From the NCBI GenBank assembly GCA_964344035.1, contig CAYFLK010000014.1, forward strand, positions 1-62,938: a stretch of 62,938 nucleotides of DNA. The letters run 5' to 3'. The first letter of the stretch is position 1. Every line of letters starts with the position of its first letter. The position numbers and the translations under genes were made by a program. The notes beneath the pieces are model-generated. The model was not told the origin of the DNA, did no database searches, and saw only the letters and a list, made by a program, of their open reading frames with translations. This DNA is from UBA1014 sp964344035. Its GTDB lineage: Bacteria; SAR324; NAC60-12. Of this stretch, positions 1-8,906 are shown piece by piece.

Positions 1-81
1 CACTTTAATCCAAAGGTTGGGAGCTTTTTTTGTTATGAATCGCTCAAGTTAGGTGAATATTACCTTATGAAAATTTGCGAA

Positions 82-1386
82 TCACAATTTCAAGGGTGAC
101 AACCTTTTTTCCGCCCAGAGGATGGAAACGATCACCGCGCTTCCGCAAACCGCGAATCCGCTGACCAAAGGCAATACAGTGCCATTGAAGGCTTGACCGA
201 TTAAAATCCCAAGCGGGATGGAGACCAGTGACGACAGAAAGCCGATTACCGCCGCTCCTGCCCCGGCAATGTGACCCAGCGGTTCCATTGCAAGGGCGTT
301 CAGGTTTCCAAACAGGAATCCTATGCAGAGGAATACTATCACCATGTATGGCATGAACGCCCACAGTTTCAGTTCAAAATCAAAAGCCCGTAGACCGGTC
401 CAGAATAAGATGGACAGAATCGTGATGACTGCAACGCTCCAGAAAGAAAGTGTGCGTGTGCCGTACTTGTACACCAGTCGCGCATTGACCAGAAATGCAG
501 CCCCGATAGAGAGGGCAAGAGAGGCAAACAACAGCGGAAATTCCACCTCCATTCCAAAAACATCCGCAAAAATCTGCTGGGCCGAACTGAGATAGCTTAT
601 GAAGGGGCTGAGAATGAAGCCGATCGCCAGCGTGTAACCCAGGGAATTGCGGGTCATCACTATTTCAGCCACTGCATCAAAAATGCTTCTGAAGGAGAAG
701 ATTGTTCGTTTTTCCGGAGACAAGGTCTCGCTCAAACGCGTAGAAAACCAGACCAGGACGATCACGGCAATCAGCAGAAACATGCCGAAAATTGCACGCC
801 AATCAAAAACCCACAAAATGGCCTGCCCCACTGCAGGTGCAATCACCGGCACCAGGATAAAAACCGCCATCACGAAGGACATGACTCTTGCCATTGCCGG
901 ACCTTCAAAGTGATCGTGAATGACTGCGTTCATCACGATCCGCGGCCCCGCAACTCCAAAACCCTGAAGAAATCTACCCGCCAGCATGATCTTCATACTG
1001 TCAGAGGTAATGCAGATGAGGCAACCCACGATATAAATGCCGATGCCGGCATAAATCGGCGTTTTACGCCCAGTGCTGTCTGAAATCGGACCGTAAATTA
1101 TTTGCCCGATGCCGAAACCCGTCATCATGATCAAAACAACAAGCTGCACATCGTTGGCATGAGCGGCATTGAGGTCACTGGCGATACCAGGCAGGGCAGG
1201 AAGCATGGCGTCAATTGACAGCGCTGTCATGGACTGCATCGCAGCTGCAAGTGTAATGAACTCGGCAAATCCCATTTTATGACTGCCTTTGTCCGACAGC
1301 ATGGTTTGAAATTCCTGTTTTTGATGACCGTTCAAATTTGTTCTTTCTCTGAATGAAGAAATTGTAAATACATCCCTCTTCCCCAA
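82..1386 (-). CDS. Bcr/CflA-type MFS drug efflux transporter
   Basis: An inner-membrane proton-driven exporter of the major facilitator superfamily is predicted. The 434-residue product has about twelve hydrophobic segments. The N-terminal half shows the drug/H+ antiporter signature: SIDAMLPALP in helix 1, GxxIGQIIYGPISDSTGRK between helices 2 and 3, and a long LQGFGVAGPRIVMNAVI helix 4/5 motif typical of Bcr/CflA proteins. The first 40 or so residues are polar and not expected in the family, so the true start may be a Met further in, such as MGFAEFITLA. The gene is divergent from the LIV-type uptake cluster, and the roughly 200-base gap between them holds a promoter-like sequence. Substrate unknown. 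Confidence 0.88.
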   Translation of the reverse strand: MGKRDVFTISSFRERTNLNGHQKQEFQTMLSDKGSHKMGFAEFITLAAAMQSMTALSIDAMLPALPGIASDLNAAHANDVQLVVLIMMTGFGIGQIIYGPISDSTGRKTPIYAGIGIYIVGCLICITSDSMKIMLAGRFLQGFGVAGPRIVMNAVIHDHFEGPAMARVMSFVMAVFILVPVIAPAVGQAILWVFDWRAIFGMFLLIAVIVLVWFSTRLSETLSPEKRTIFSFRSIFDAVAEIVMTRNSLGYTLAIGFILSPFISYLSSAQQIFADVFGMEVEFPLLFASLALSIGAAFLVNARLVYKYGTRTLSFWSVAVITILSILFWTGLRAFDFELKLWAFMPYMVIVFLCIGFLFGNLNALAMEPLGHIAGAGAAVIGFLSSLVSIPLGILIGQAFNGTVLPLVSGFAVCGSAVIVSILWAEKRLSPLKL

Positions 1387-1455
1387 AAGAGGTCTCTGAA
1401 TATGGGAATGTTCCGACTCTCATTTCAGCATGAAGATGTGTCTTATGTATTTTTC

Positions 1456-1497
1456 TTGACAGAAATTATTTCACATGCTATGTGTAAGTTATGTGAA
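1456..1497 (+). promoter_or_regulatory. Putative promoter and inverted repeat in divergent intergenic region
   Basis: TTGACA at 1456-1461 is followed after 17 bases by TATGTG, a fair sigma70-type -35/-10 pair ahead of the binding-protein gene. TTCACAT near 1470 and ATGTGAA near 1491 form an inverted repeat over the -10 region, a plausible operator. AAGTTATGTGAAT here resembles AAGTTAGGTGAAT at 48-60, beyond the end of the exporter gene. This is inferred from sequence only. Confidence 0.4.
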
Positions 1498-1591
1498 TAG
1501 CAAGCCCCCTGTTCGCAAGGCATGGAAATATGGGTGAATCAACGGCTTTTCACGATTCAGTGCTCATTCAACATTCAATTAGGAGGTATGT

Positions 1592-2866
1592 ATGAACAGC
1601 AAATTATTTTCGTCAACCATAGCAACAATATTACTCACCTGTTCAAGTTTAGTCTTTGCCGCGAATATCAAGGTCGGCGCGTCCTTGCCCCTGACGGGCG
1701 GGTTTGCCGTGCCGGGGAAGAAGCATCTCGAAGGCTACGAGATGTGCATCAACATGATCAACGCCAAGGGAGGTTGGCTGGGTCGGCAGGTGGAGCTGAT
1801 CGTGAGCGACAGCCGCTCGGACACCGCGACGGCGATCTCGCAGTACGAGCGCTTTGTGAACGTCAACAATGTCGATCTGACCTTCGGCACCTTCTCCAGC
1901 AAGCTGACCTTCCCCATCTCGCCGATTCTGGCGAAGTACAACATGGTGCATCCGATCCCGTCGGGCGGGGCGCTGCGCATCTTCGCGCAGGGGCACCAGA
2001 ACCTCTTCTACTTCCAGCATTCGGCTGCCGAGTACGTCGGAACCAATATGGTTGCCGTGATCAAGGATCGTGTGGGAGCCAAGGATCAGCCCACCTCCGC
2101 CGCCGTGGTCCATGCCGATGACTTCTTCGCCAACTCCATCGCCAACGGCCTGCTGGGCAAGCAGGTCAAGATGCCGGGAAGCGGGAAGCTGGTGGAGGAC
2201 ATGGCCCCCGGCTTTCTGGCCTCCGCCGGGTTCCCGGTCAAGTTTCACGAGCAGTGGCCGGAAGAGGGCTTTTCGGACTGGCTGAACCTCGCCAACTCGG
2301 TGAAGCGCTCCGGGGCGGAACTGGTGATTGCCATGATGGCCTCGCCCGAAGAGGCTGTGCAGTTCACTCGCGCCCTCAAGACCGTCCGCTTCAATCCCAA
2401 GCACCTGATCCTCACCCAGGGCACTCAGTCCGAGTTTCTGGAAGGCGTCGGCGACGCGGCGGAAGGTGTGATCATCATGTCGGCCTGGCACGCCGATGCA
2501 CCCTACAGTGGTAATTTTGCAGGTTCAGACTTCAGCAACGCCGATTTCGTCGCCGCCTATCAGGCCAAGAACGGCAAGCTGCCGGACGAGGACGTGGCCA
2601 TCACCTTCGCCCTCTGTCAGGGGATGGATCAGGCCGTCCGGGCCACCGGATCGGTGGACAACGCCAAGCTCATGGCGTGGCTGAAGGCGCGAACCGCCGG
2701 CAGCCCGGTGCGCACCGTTCTCGGCAACTTCCACTGGGATGAGCGCGGCCTGCCGATTGACAAGTCCTTCATGATGGTCCAGTGGCAGGGGAGGCGTCTC
2801 GCCTTCATCTATCCCACCAACGAGTTCGAGGCCGCACCGATCATCAGCCCGAAACCGGCTTGGTAG
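1592..2866 (+). CDS. ABC transporter substrate-binding protein, LIV/amide type
   Basis: Periplasmic type I binding protein (Peripla_BP_6 fold) that should deliver its ligand to the LivHM-GF system encoded downstream. AGGAGG lies just upstream of the ATG at 1592, fixing the start. Residues 1-24 are a signal peptide ending in VFA-AN. The mature protein opens with IKVGASLPLTGGFAVPGK, the usual first strand and loop of this family, and has the INAKGGWLGRQVEL segment that follows. It is separated from livGFHM by three enzyme genes, suggesting that those enzymes process the imported compound. The ligand cannot be read from the sequence. LIV-type systems carry branched amino acids, urea, amides and aromatic acids. 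Confidence 0.9.
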   Translation: MNSKLFSSTIATILLTCSSLVFAANIKVGASLPLTGGFAVPGKKHLEGYEMCINMINAKGGWLGRQVELIVSDSRSDTATAISQYERFVNVNNVDLTFGTFSSKLTFPISPILAKYNMVHPIPSGGALRIFAQGHQNLFYFQHSAAEYVGTNMVAVIKDRVGAKDQPTSAAVVHADDFFANSIANGLLGKQVKMPGSGKLVEDMAPGFLASAGFPVKFHEQWPEEGFSDWLNLANSVKRSGAELVIAMMASPEEAVQFTRALKTVRFNPKHLILTQGTQSEFLEGVGDAAEGVIIMSAWHADAPYSGNFAGSDFSNADFVAAYQAKNGKLPDEDVAITFALCQGMDQAVRATGSVDNAKLMAWLKARTAGSPVRTVLGNFHWDERGLPIDKSFMMVQWQGRRLAFIYPTNEFEAAPIISPKPAW

Positions 2867-2905
2867 GCCGTGTGCAGGAGTCGTTGCGAACGGCTCCTGA
2901 AAAAT

Positions 2906-3130
2906 GTCACTTTTTCACCACGGAGTCACAGAGGACACAGAGAAAAAATCAGTTGGGTAGTGGCCCAATGTTAAATGAATGCATTCGTCCCTGTTGTCAT
3001 TCCCGCGAAAGCGGGAATCCAGACATGCCCTCGCGCAAGCGGGGGATTGCCTGCAAGTCACATGGATTCCGGGTCTTCGCTACGCTTCGCCCGGAATGAC
3101 AGGCTTGCCCTCGCGCAAGCGGGGGATGAG
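2906..3130. repeat. Dispersed palindromic repeats in a 336-base gene-free spacer
   Basis: The spacer 2867-3202 holds no gene. At 2912-2948 lies one arm of the common CACCACGGAGTCACAGAGG-type repeat whose fuller copy is at 4473-4550. At about 2994-3103 is an element bounded by TGTCATTCCCG and CGGAATGACA, with an internal GCGAAAGCGGGAATCC stem. CCCTCGCGCAAGCGGGGGAT occurs twice (about 3026 and 3110). These look like non-coding MITE or REP-type repeats. Confidence 0.6.
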
Positions 3131-3202
3131 GTCATCATTTACAACAAGGCCACCACCATCACTTGTTCTCCGTACTCTGGTTTTCCGGGGTAAAGGGGAA
3201 AC

Positions 3203-4444
3203 ATGGAGGCTTTTGACGTTGACCTGACCGAGGAGCAACGGCTGATGCGGCAAACCTGCCGCAGCTTTGTCGAGGCCGAGATCCTTCCCTTCCTGCGCGA
3301 CGAGTGGCAGCGCGAATGGGACATGACCCCGGAGCGTCGGCTGCCCCCCGCGATTCTGGAGGCGGCGGACCAGATCGGCCTGCGGACGCTCGGAGTTCCG
3401 GAACGCTTCGGCGGGACGGAACTCGCCCCGGAGGCCGAGACCCGTACCTTTGCCGTCATTGCTGAAGAGATCGCTCGCGGCGATTCCGGCGTTGCCGACA
3501 AGCTGGTGCAGAACTGGAAGGTGGCGGTGCTGCTCCGGAACCTAGCCCCGGCGCCGCTTCAGGAACACTGGTTCCGACGGCTGACCGAAGACCCCCACCT
3601 CCTCTTTGCCCATTGCCTGACCGAACCGAAAGGTGCCTCCGACCGTTGGCTGCCCTACAACGTCCCGGAGGCGGCGATGGACACCCACGCCGAGCGCCGC
3701 GACGGGGGTTGGGTGATCACCGGGCGCAAGCACTTCATCAGCAACGGCTATGACGCCGGGCTGTTCGTCGTCTATGCCAACACGGATCGCAGTGTCGGCA
3801 TGTTGCAGGGCACTACCAGCTTTCTGGTGCCGCGTGGCACTCCGGGGCTGGAAGTCGTGCGCTGCAACGAGACCATCGGGGGGCGCTTCATGAACAACGG
3901 CGAGATCGTGCTGGAAGACTGCTTCGTGCCCGAAGATCACCTGCTTGTCGAAGGGGATGCTTTGGGCAAGGCGGCGGTCTATTTCCGCCCCGGCAAGATC
4001 ATTCAGGCTGCAAAGAATCTAGGCGTCGGCGTTGCCGCCTTTGAACGCACGGCAAATTACGTCCAAACCTACGAGCGCGGCGGACGGCTGCTGATCAAGC
4101 ATCAGGCGGTGGCGACTCGGCTGGCGGACATGGCCACGCGCCTTGCGGCGGTGCGCGGGCTGCTCAACGTGGCGGCGCGGGCGGTGGACCTGCGCCTGCC
4201 GGAGGTGGACGCGCTCTGCAACATGGCCAAGGTGTTCGCCTCGCAGGAAATCCTCAAAGTCTGCCAAGATGCGATGGAACTGCACGGGGGCATGGGCGCG
4301 ATGCTGGAGGCCGGGATCGAAAAACTGTTCCGCGACGCCGCCATCTTCCTGCACATGGACGCCACGGTGGACATCTCCCACTTCAAGATCATCAAGGCTT
4401 TGTTTCCCAACACCGCCGGGGTCTATGCAGGGCCGGAAACATGA
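3203..4444 (+). CDS. Acyl-CoA dehydrogenase-like flavoprotein
   Basis: A 413-residue member of the acyl-CoA dehydrogenase fold, expected to bind FAD and oxidise a thioester or related substrate at the alpha-beta position. The N-terminal helical domain (LTEEQRLMRQTCRSFVEAEI), the central beta domain (ITGRKHFISNG) and the C-terminal helical domain (MELHGGMGAMLEAGIEKLFRDA) are all present. In medium-chain enzymes the catalytic glutamate sits in an EGT motif after the RDA segment; here the equivalent reads MDAT, with Asp386. Activity may be shifted, or the base may come from another helix as in isovaleryl-CoA dehydrogenase. It lies between the binding protein and the M24-fold gene in a co-directional catabolic block. 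Confidence 0.88.
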   Translation: MEAFDVDLTEEQRLMRQTCRSFVEAEILPFLRDEWQREWDMTPERRLPPAILEAADQIGLRTLGVPERFGGTELAPEAETRTFAVIAEEIARGDSGVADKLVQNWKVAVLLRNLAPAPLQEHWFRRLTEDPHLLFAHCLTEPKGASDRWLPYNVPEAAMDTHAERRDGGWVITGRKHFISNGYDAGLFVVYANTDRSVGMLQGTTSFLVPRGTPGLEVVRCNETIGGRFMNNGEIVLEDCFVPEDHLLVEGDALGKAAVYFRPGKIIQAAKNLGVGVAAFERTANYVQTYERGGRLLIKHQAVATRLADMATRLAAVRGLLNVAARAVDLRLPEVDALCNMAKVFASQEILKVCQDAMELHGGMGAMLEAGIEKLFRDAAIFLHMDATVDISHFKIIKALFPNTAGVYAGPET

Positions 4445-4472
4445 TACAATTGTCAAAAAGCATGAATCACTG

Positions 4473-4550
4473 AAAAATCACCGCAGAGTCACAAAGGACG
4501 CAGAGAAAAAAACAATCCTCTGTGTTCTCTGTGTCTCTGTGGTTAATCAA
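4473..4550. repeat. Dispersed inverted repeat (CACAGAG family)
   Basis: ACCGCAGAGTCACAAAGGAC and the later CTGTGTCTCTGTGGT arm form an imperfect hairpin of about 26 base pairs between two co-directional genes. The first arm is repeated at 2912-2948. This repeat type is widespread in bacterial genomes and could act as a weak terminator or mRNA stabiliser here. Confidence 0.6.
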
Positions 4551-4587
4551 GCAGAATCCATCAACCAGCACTGATTAGGAGGCTCAA

Positions 4588-5889
4588 ATGACAGAATCCA
4601 TCCTCGAACCGCGACTGAACCGCCCGGACGACCTTGACCCGCGCATTGACTGGAACCGCCCGCTTCCGGCCCCCGGACACATGGGCGTGGATTTCGAGGT
4701 GCGAGTGGACTTCCACCGCCTGCATCGCTACCGTCTGGCGAGGGCGACCCAGGCGCTGAAGAACTCGGAGTGCGGGGCGCTGCTGGTCTTCGATGTCAAC
4801 AACATCCGCTACCTCACCTCCACCAAGATCGGCGAGTGGGAGCGCGACAAGTTCTGCCGCTTCGCCCTGCTCGCCGGGGACATGCCCCCGATCATCTGGG
4901 ACTTCGGTTCGGCGGCCTATCACCACAAGCTGTATTGCCCCTGGCTGGAGCGCGACAACTGCCGCGCCGGGATGCTGGGGATGCGCGGCACCGTGCCCCC
5001 CTCCGCCGGGCTGATGAAGGCGCACGCCGAGGAAATCATGGACCTCCTGCGTCAGGCGGGCGTGGCCGACCTGCCGGTGGGGGTGGACTTGGCCGAGGCG
5101 GCAATGTTCTTCGAGCTGCAAAAAGCCGGAATGAAGCTCGTGGACGGTCAGCAGGTCATGCTCGATGCCCGCGAGATCAAGAACATTGACGAGATCGTCC
5201 TGCTCAACCAAGCCTGCTCGATGGTGGACGGGGTCTATCACATGATCTATGAGGAACTGAAGCCGGGGGTGCGGGAGAACGACATCGTCGCCAAGGCCAA
5301 CAAGCTGCTTTACGAGATGGGGTCGGACGATGTGGAGGCGATCAACGCCATTTCCGGAGAGCGCTGCTCGCCGCACCCGCACAACTTCACCGATCGCCGT
5401 CTCCGTCCGGGGGATCAGGCGTTCTTCGACATCTTGCAAGCCTACGTCGGCTACCGCACCTGTTACTACCGCACCCTCAACGTTGGTCGGGCGACTCCGG
5501 CGCAGACCGATGCCTACAAGCAGTGCCGGGAATGGCTGGACGCCGCGATTGAGTTGATCAAGCCCGGAGTCACCACCGACAAGGTGGCTTCCGTGTGGCC
5601 GAGGGCCAAGGAGTTCGGCTTCCCCAGCGAGATGGACGCCTTCGGGTTGCAGTTCGGACACGGCCTTGGACTTGCGCTGCATGAGCGTCCGATCATCTCG
5701 CGGCTGGTCTCGCTCGACGCCCCGATGGAGATCAAGACGGGTATGGTCTTCGCGCTGGAGACCTACTGTCCGGCCAAAGACGGCGTTTCTGCCGCCCGCA
5801 TCGAGGAAGAGGTGGTGGTGACCGACAGCGGCTGCAAGGTAATCACCCTCTTCCCCGCCGAGGAACTGCCCATCGCCAACCAATATTGA
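4588..5889 (+). CDS. M24 (pita-bread) family protein, Xaa-Pro peptidase/DddP-like, one metal ligand altered
   Basis: A 433-residue protein with a creatinase-like N-terminal domain (residues about 45-200, including FDVNNIRYLTST) and a C-terminal pita-bread domain. Metal ligands of M24 enzymes can be followed: Asp281 in FFDIL, His in QFGHGLGLALHE, Glu in ALETY and Glu in RIEEEV. The second aspartate, 11 residues after the first in methionine aminopeptidase, is Cys292 in YRTCYYRT. With four of five ligands kept it is neither a normal dinuclear peptidase nor a ligand-free creatinase. Layout resembles DddP, the DMSP lyase of this fold, but similarity by eye does not prove that role. A GGAGG-like site precedes the ATG. 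Probable function: a hydrolase or lyase in the island pathway. Confidence 0.8.
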   Translation: MTESILEPRLNRPDDLDPRIDWNRPLPAPGHMGVDFEVRVDFHRLHRYRLARATQALKNSECGALLVFDVNNIRYLTSTKIGEWERDKFCRFALLAGDMPPIIWDFGSAAYHHKLYCPWLERDNCRAGMLGMRGTVPPSAGLMKAHAEEIMDLLRQAGVADLPVGVDLAEAAMFFELQKAGMKLVDGQQVMLDAREIKNIDEIVLLNQACSMVDGVYHMIYEELKPGVRENDIVAKANKLLYEMGSDDVEAINAISGERCSPHPHNFTDRRLRPGDQAFFDILQAYVGYRTCYYRTLNVGRATPAQTDAYKQCREWLDAAIELIKPGVTTDKVASVWPRAKEFGFPSEMDAFGLQFGHGLGLALHERPIISRLVSLDAPMEIKTGMVFALETYCPAKDGVSAARIEEEVVVTDSGCKVITLFPAEELPIANQY

Positions 5890-5917
5890 ACCAGTAGGAT
5901 TATTACAGAGAAGGCAG

Positions 5918-6499
5918 ATGAGTAAGTTGCGATTGCGCTATGCCCGTCCAAACGAGGTGACTGAACCGCAAATGCGTGATGCTATTCTGGAGTCAGTGCG
6001 CAAGGGCACCCCACGGGCGGAAAGCCAGGCCATCCGGGCGCGGGTGCCGCATGTGTTTTGGGCCTTTCAGGACACTTGGCAGAACGTGTTTGTTAACGGT
6101 ATTGCCGACCACAACATAAAGGAGTTGTGCCGGGTTTATGTGTCACGTTCGGTTGAGTGTAAATACTGCGGGAATCAACGCAGTTCTCATGCGCTTGATG
6201 ATGGAATAATTGAAGAGGACTACAAGGAACTGCTTGATTTTGAGAGTTCACAACGCTACGACGAACGTACCAAGGCCGCGCTGGCGCTGGCCCAGGCCAT
6301 CACTTGGGATTTACCGACCGACGATGACTTTTGGGAGCGGTTGTACTCGCACTTCACTGAAGAGGAAATCATTGAAATCGGGTTCTTCATCGGCATCACG
6401 ATGGGGCAGCAGCGTTTCAATCGGCTGCTCAACTTGCATGACCATTTGGGAAACACCGGATTTGAAGCAGAAGCACTTTCTTCCTCAAGGAATACCTGA
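5918..6499 (+). CDS. Carboxymuconolactone decarboxylase / AhpD-like protein
   Basis: A 193-residue, mostly helical protein. The segment VSRSVECKYCGNQRS carries the CxxC pair seen in AhpD-type members of the CMD family, which act as alkylhydroperoxidases or thiol-disulphide proteins. A second conserved segment, TKAALALAQAITWD, matches the later helices of the fold. It sits in the co-directional block, and its stop overlaps the start of the downstream ATPase gene in TGATG, implying translational coupling. The precise reaction is unknown; within a catabolic cluster such proteins may detoxify peroxides or act on a lactone. Confidence 0.8.
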   Translation: MSKLRLRYARPNEVTEPQMRDAILESVRKGTPRAESQAIRARVPHVFWAFQDTWQNVFVNGIADHNIKELCRVYVSRSVECKYCGNQRSSHALDDGIIEEDYKELLDFESSQRYDERTKAALALAQAITWDLPTDDDFWERLYSHFTEEEIIEIGFFIGITMGQQRFNRLLNLHDHLGNTGFEAEALSSSRNT

Positions 6500-7239
6500 T
6501 GCACCTCGAGGTCAATAACGTTTCCAAGGCATTCAGCGGAGTGGTGGCCGTGGATCGGTGTTCACTGGGCATCAGGAAGCATTCGATTACCACGCTGATC
6601 GGCCCAAACGGCGCCGGAAAAAGCACCCTCTTCAATTGCATCTCCAACGTCGTTCCCGTTGATTCCGGAGAAATCTGGTACGACGGTCGACGCATTGACC
6701 AGATGCCGCCTCACCGCATCGCACAGTTGGGAATCGGACGCAGCTTTCAGTTGACACGCACTCTCGACGACCTGTCGGTATTGGAAAATCTGGTGCTGCA
6801 CACCGCCTCCGGGGTCGGCACCCACCTCCTTCGTTGGGCAGTGTCGGGTAGGGACCACCAACGTGCGGAGGAGATGATGGAGTTCCTCAACATCTCGCAC
6901 CTCGCTCAGCTTGAGATGGGGGCACTCTCCTTCGGACAGAAAAAGCTGCTGGACTTGGGGGCTGTGTTGATGGCGGACCCGGAACTGATCTTGCTCGACG
7001 AACCGGCGGCAGGGGTGAACCCAAGGTTGCTGGAGGACATAATGGAAAAGATCGGCGCCCTGCGTGAATCGGGAAAGACTGTCGTGATTGTCGAACACAA
7101 CATGGAGGTGGTCATGAATCTAAGCGACGAGGTGGTGGTGATGGCCGAAGGTCGGGTGATAGCCCGAGACGTTCCGGAGGTGATCCGCAACAACGACGAG
7201 GTGCTGGACACCTACTTGGGAAGGCCAAAGGCGGCGTGA
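6499..7239 (+). CDS. livG: LIV-type ABC transporter ATP-binding protein
   Basis: A 246-residue ATPase of the branched-chain amino acid type. Walker A is GPNGAGKST, the signature is the degenerate LSFGQKK often found in LivG proteins, Walker B is LILLDEPAAGVNP and the switch histidine lies in VEHNM. The NPRLLEDI segment and the C-terminal EVLDTYLG are LivG hallmarks. Its start overlaps the stop of the AhpD-like gene and its end overlaps the GTG start of livF, so the genes are almost certainly one transcript. It pairs with LivF to energise uptake. Confidence 0.93.
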   Translation: MHLEVNNVSKAFSGVVAVDRCSLGIRKHSITTLIGPNGAGKSTLFNCISNVVPVDSGEIWYDGRRIDQMPPHRIAQLGIGRSFQLTRTLDDLSVLENLVLHTASGVGTHLLRWAVSGRDHQRAEEMMEFLNISHLAQLEMGALSFGQKKLLDLGAVLMADPELILLDEPAAGVNPRLLEDIMEKIGALRESGKTVVIVEHNMEVVMNLSDEVVVMAEGRVIARDVPEVIRNNDEVLDTYLGRPKAA

Positions 7240-7961
7240 CCAATCTTCTGGAACTCAACGGTGTCTATGCCGGTTACGATCGCGGCCCGGACATTCTGCA
7301 AGGGGTGAGTCTCGGAGTCTTTCCCGGGGAGGTCAAGTGCATCATCGGGCCGAACGGCGCGGGGAAGTCAACGGTCCTCAAAACCATCTCCGGAGTGCTG
7401 CGGCCCCGGCGCGGGGAAATCCGCTATGAAGGCCAGTCGCTCGTCGGCAGGGAGGCGCATGAGATTCTGCGCCGCGGCATCTGCTACCTGCCCCAGGAGC
7501 GGGCGATCTTTCCCAATATGAGCGTGCTGGAAAACCTGCGCATGGGCGTATACTCCCTTTCTGATGCACAACTTGCGAAAAGCAGGATCGAAGAACTAAT
7601 CAACCGGTTCCCCATCCTTGGCCGGCGTTTGAAACAGCTTGCCGCAACCTTGTCAGGAGGCGAGCAGCAGCAGCTTGTCTTTGGGAGGGCGTTGCTGCTC
7701 CGGCCTCGGCTGATGCTGATTGACGAACCCTCGCTGGGACTGGCCCCGACCCTCGTAGAGCAGATGTTTGAGTTGATCGAGTCCTTCAGTGCGATGGGCA
7801 TTTCCATCCTGCTGGTTGAGCAGAACGCAGTCCGGGGCTTGGCCGCCGCCCAAACCGGGGTGGTGATGGATTTGGGGCAGGTGGTGTTTGAGGCGGAGGC
7901 TCCGGAGGTGCTGGCGGACTCTCGCATCCGCGATTTGTTTCTCGGAAAGGCAGGCAAGTAG
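7236..7961 (+). CDS. livF: LIV-type ABC transporter ATP-binding protein
   Basis: A 241-residue second ATPase of the LIV-type importer. It has Walker A GPNGAGKST, signature LSGGEQQ, Walker B LMLIDEPSLGLAP and switch region VEQN, all as in LivF. The start is GTG at 7236, overlapping the livG stop in GTGA. It ends with TAG immediately followed by the ATG of livH, so the complex is translationally coupled. Together with LivG it forms the heterodimeric motor of the importer. Confidence 0.93.
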   Translation: MTNLLELNGVYAGYDRGPDILQGVSLGVFPGEVKCIIGPNGAGKSTVLKTISGVLRPRRGEIRYEGQSLVGREAHEILRRGICYLPQERAIFPNMSVLENLRMGVYSLSDAQLAKSRIEELINRFPILGRRLKQLAATLSGGEQQQLVFGRALLLRPRLMLIDEPSLGLAPTLVEQMFELIESFSAMGISILLVEQNAVRGLAAAQTGVVMDLGQVVFEAEAPEVLADSRIRDLFLGKAGK

Positions 7962-8834
7962 ATGGAACACGCGATTCAGGTGTTGATCCTTGGAGTGGCG
8001 CTGGGATTCGTCTATGCGCTGATGGCGTCGGGCTTGACCCTGATCTTCGGGGTGATGAGGATTGTCAACCTCGCCCATCCTATCCTGATCCTCTGTGGCG
8101 CATATGTGGCCTACTGGCTCTTCAAGCTGCTGGCGGTAGACCCCATCGTGGCCGTGCCCGTTGCGGCGCTGGGGGTCGCGGCGATTGGCACAATCATTTA
8201 CAAGCTCGTCTTTGAAAAGGAAGCGGGAGCGCAGCGTTATTCGGAAATGACCGTGCTGCTGACTTTTGGCATTGCGCTTGTAATGGACGGGCTGTTGTCA
8301 TGGCTTTTCTCCAACACTCAGAGGGTGACTTCTCCCGCTTATGCAACAGACGCGATCTTCATCGGAAACCTGTTCATTCCTTCAGCCCAGATGTATGCGG
8401 GACTGTTCAGTCTGCTGATCATCCTCGGACTCACGCTGTTCCTGAAATACTCCAGCCTTGGGGTGGCCATCCGGGCGACTGCGCAGAACCGCGTCTCGGC
8501 GTCACTGGTGGGGGTAAACGTGCGTCGGGTCTGCACAATTTCTTTTGCCATCGGCTGTGCACTCGCCGGGGCGGCTGGAGCGCTGGTCAGCTTCGTTTTC
8601 AGTTTTTTCCCGGCACGGCACTGGGAGTGGATAGCCATCCTCATGTCGCTGGTGGTGCTGGGGGGCATGGGGCGGTTGGCCGGAGCGGTGGCGGGGGCCA
8701 TTCTGCTCTCGGTGATCGGGTCTTTTGTTTCCGCCTACATCTCCTCGTCGTGGTCCACAATGGTCTTCTTCCTTGCCCTCTTCCTGATCCTGCTGTTCCG
8801 CCCTCAAGGGCTGTTCGGCAGCCGGGCAGGTTGA
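7962..8834 (+). CDS. livH: LIV-type ABC transporter permease
   Basis: A 290-residue inner-membrane permease with about eight hydrophobic segments. The opening GVALGFVYALMASGLTLIFG and the MRIVNLAHP segment are diagnostic of LivH proteins. The late VVLGGMGRLAGAVAGAILL loop, the coupling region that contacts the ATPase, is also present. It starts directly after the livF stop and precedes livM by 72 bases. Confidence 0.93.
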   Translation: MEHAIQVLILGVALGFVYALMASGLTLIFGVMRIVNLAHPILILCGAYVAYWLFKLLAVDPIVAVPVAALGVAAIGTIIYKLVFEKEAGAQRYSEMTVLLTFGIALVMDGLLSWLFSNTQRVTSPAYATDAIFIGNLFIPSAQMYAGLFSLLIILGLTLFLKYSSLGVAIRATAQNRVSASLVGVNVRRVCTISFAIGCALAGAAGALVSFVFSFFPARHWEWIAILMSLVVLGGMGRLAGAVAGAILLSVIGSFVSAYISSSWSTMVFFLALFLILLFRPQGLFGSRAG

Positions 8835-8906
8835 AAGCAGATCTATGCCAAAGATAAGTCTACCTCCATTGAAGTCTATGCATCCGGAAAATTCCTTGAG
8901 AATCCA

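Noticed and set aside
4561..5883. Long minus-strand frame opposite the M24 gene
   Set aside because: It is a high-GC shadow of the real gene; the product is His/Val/Gly-rich with no domain.
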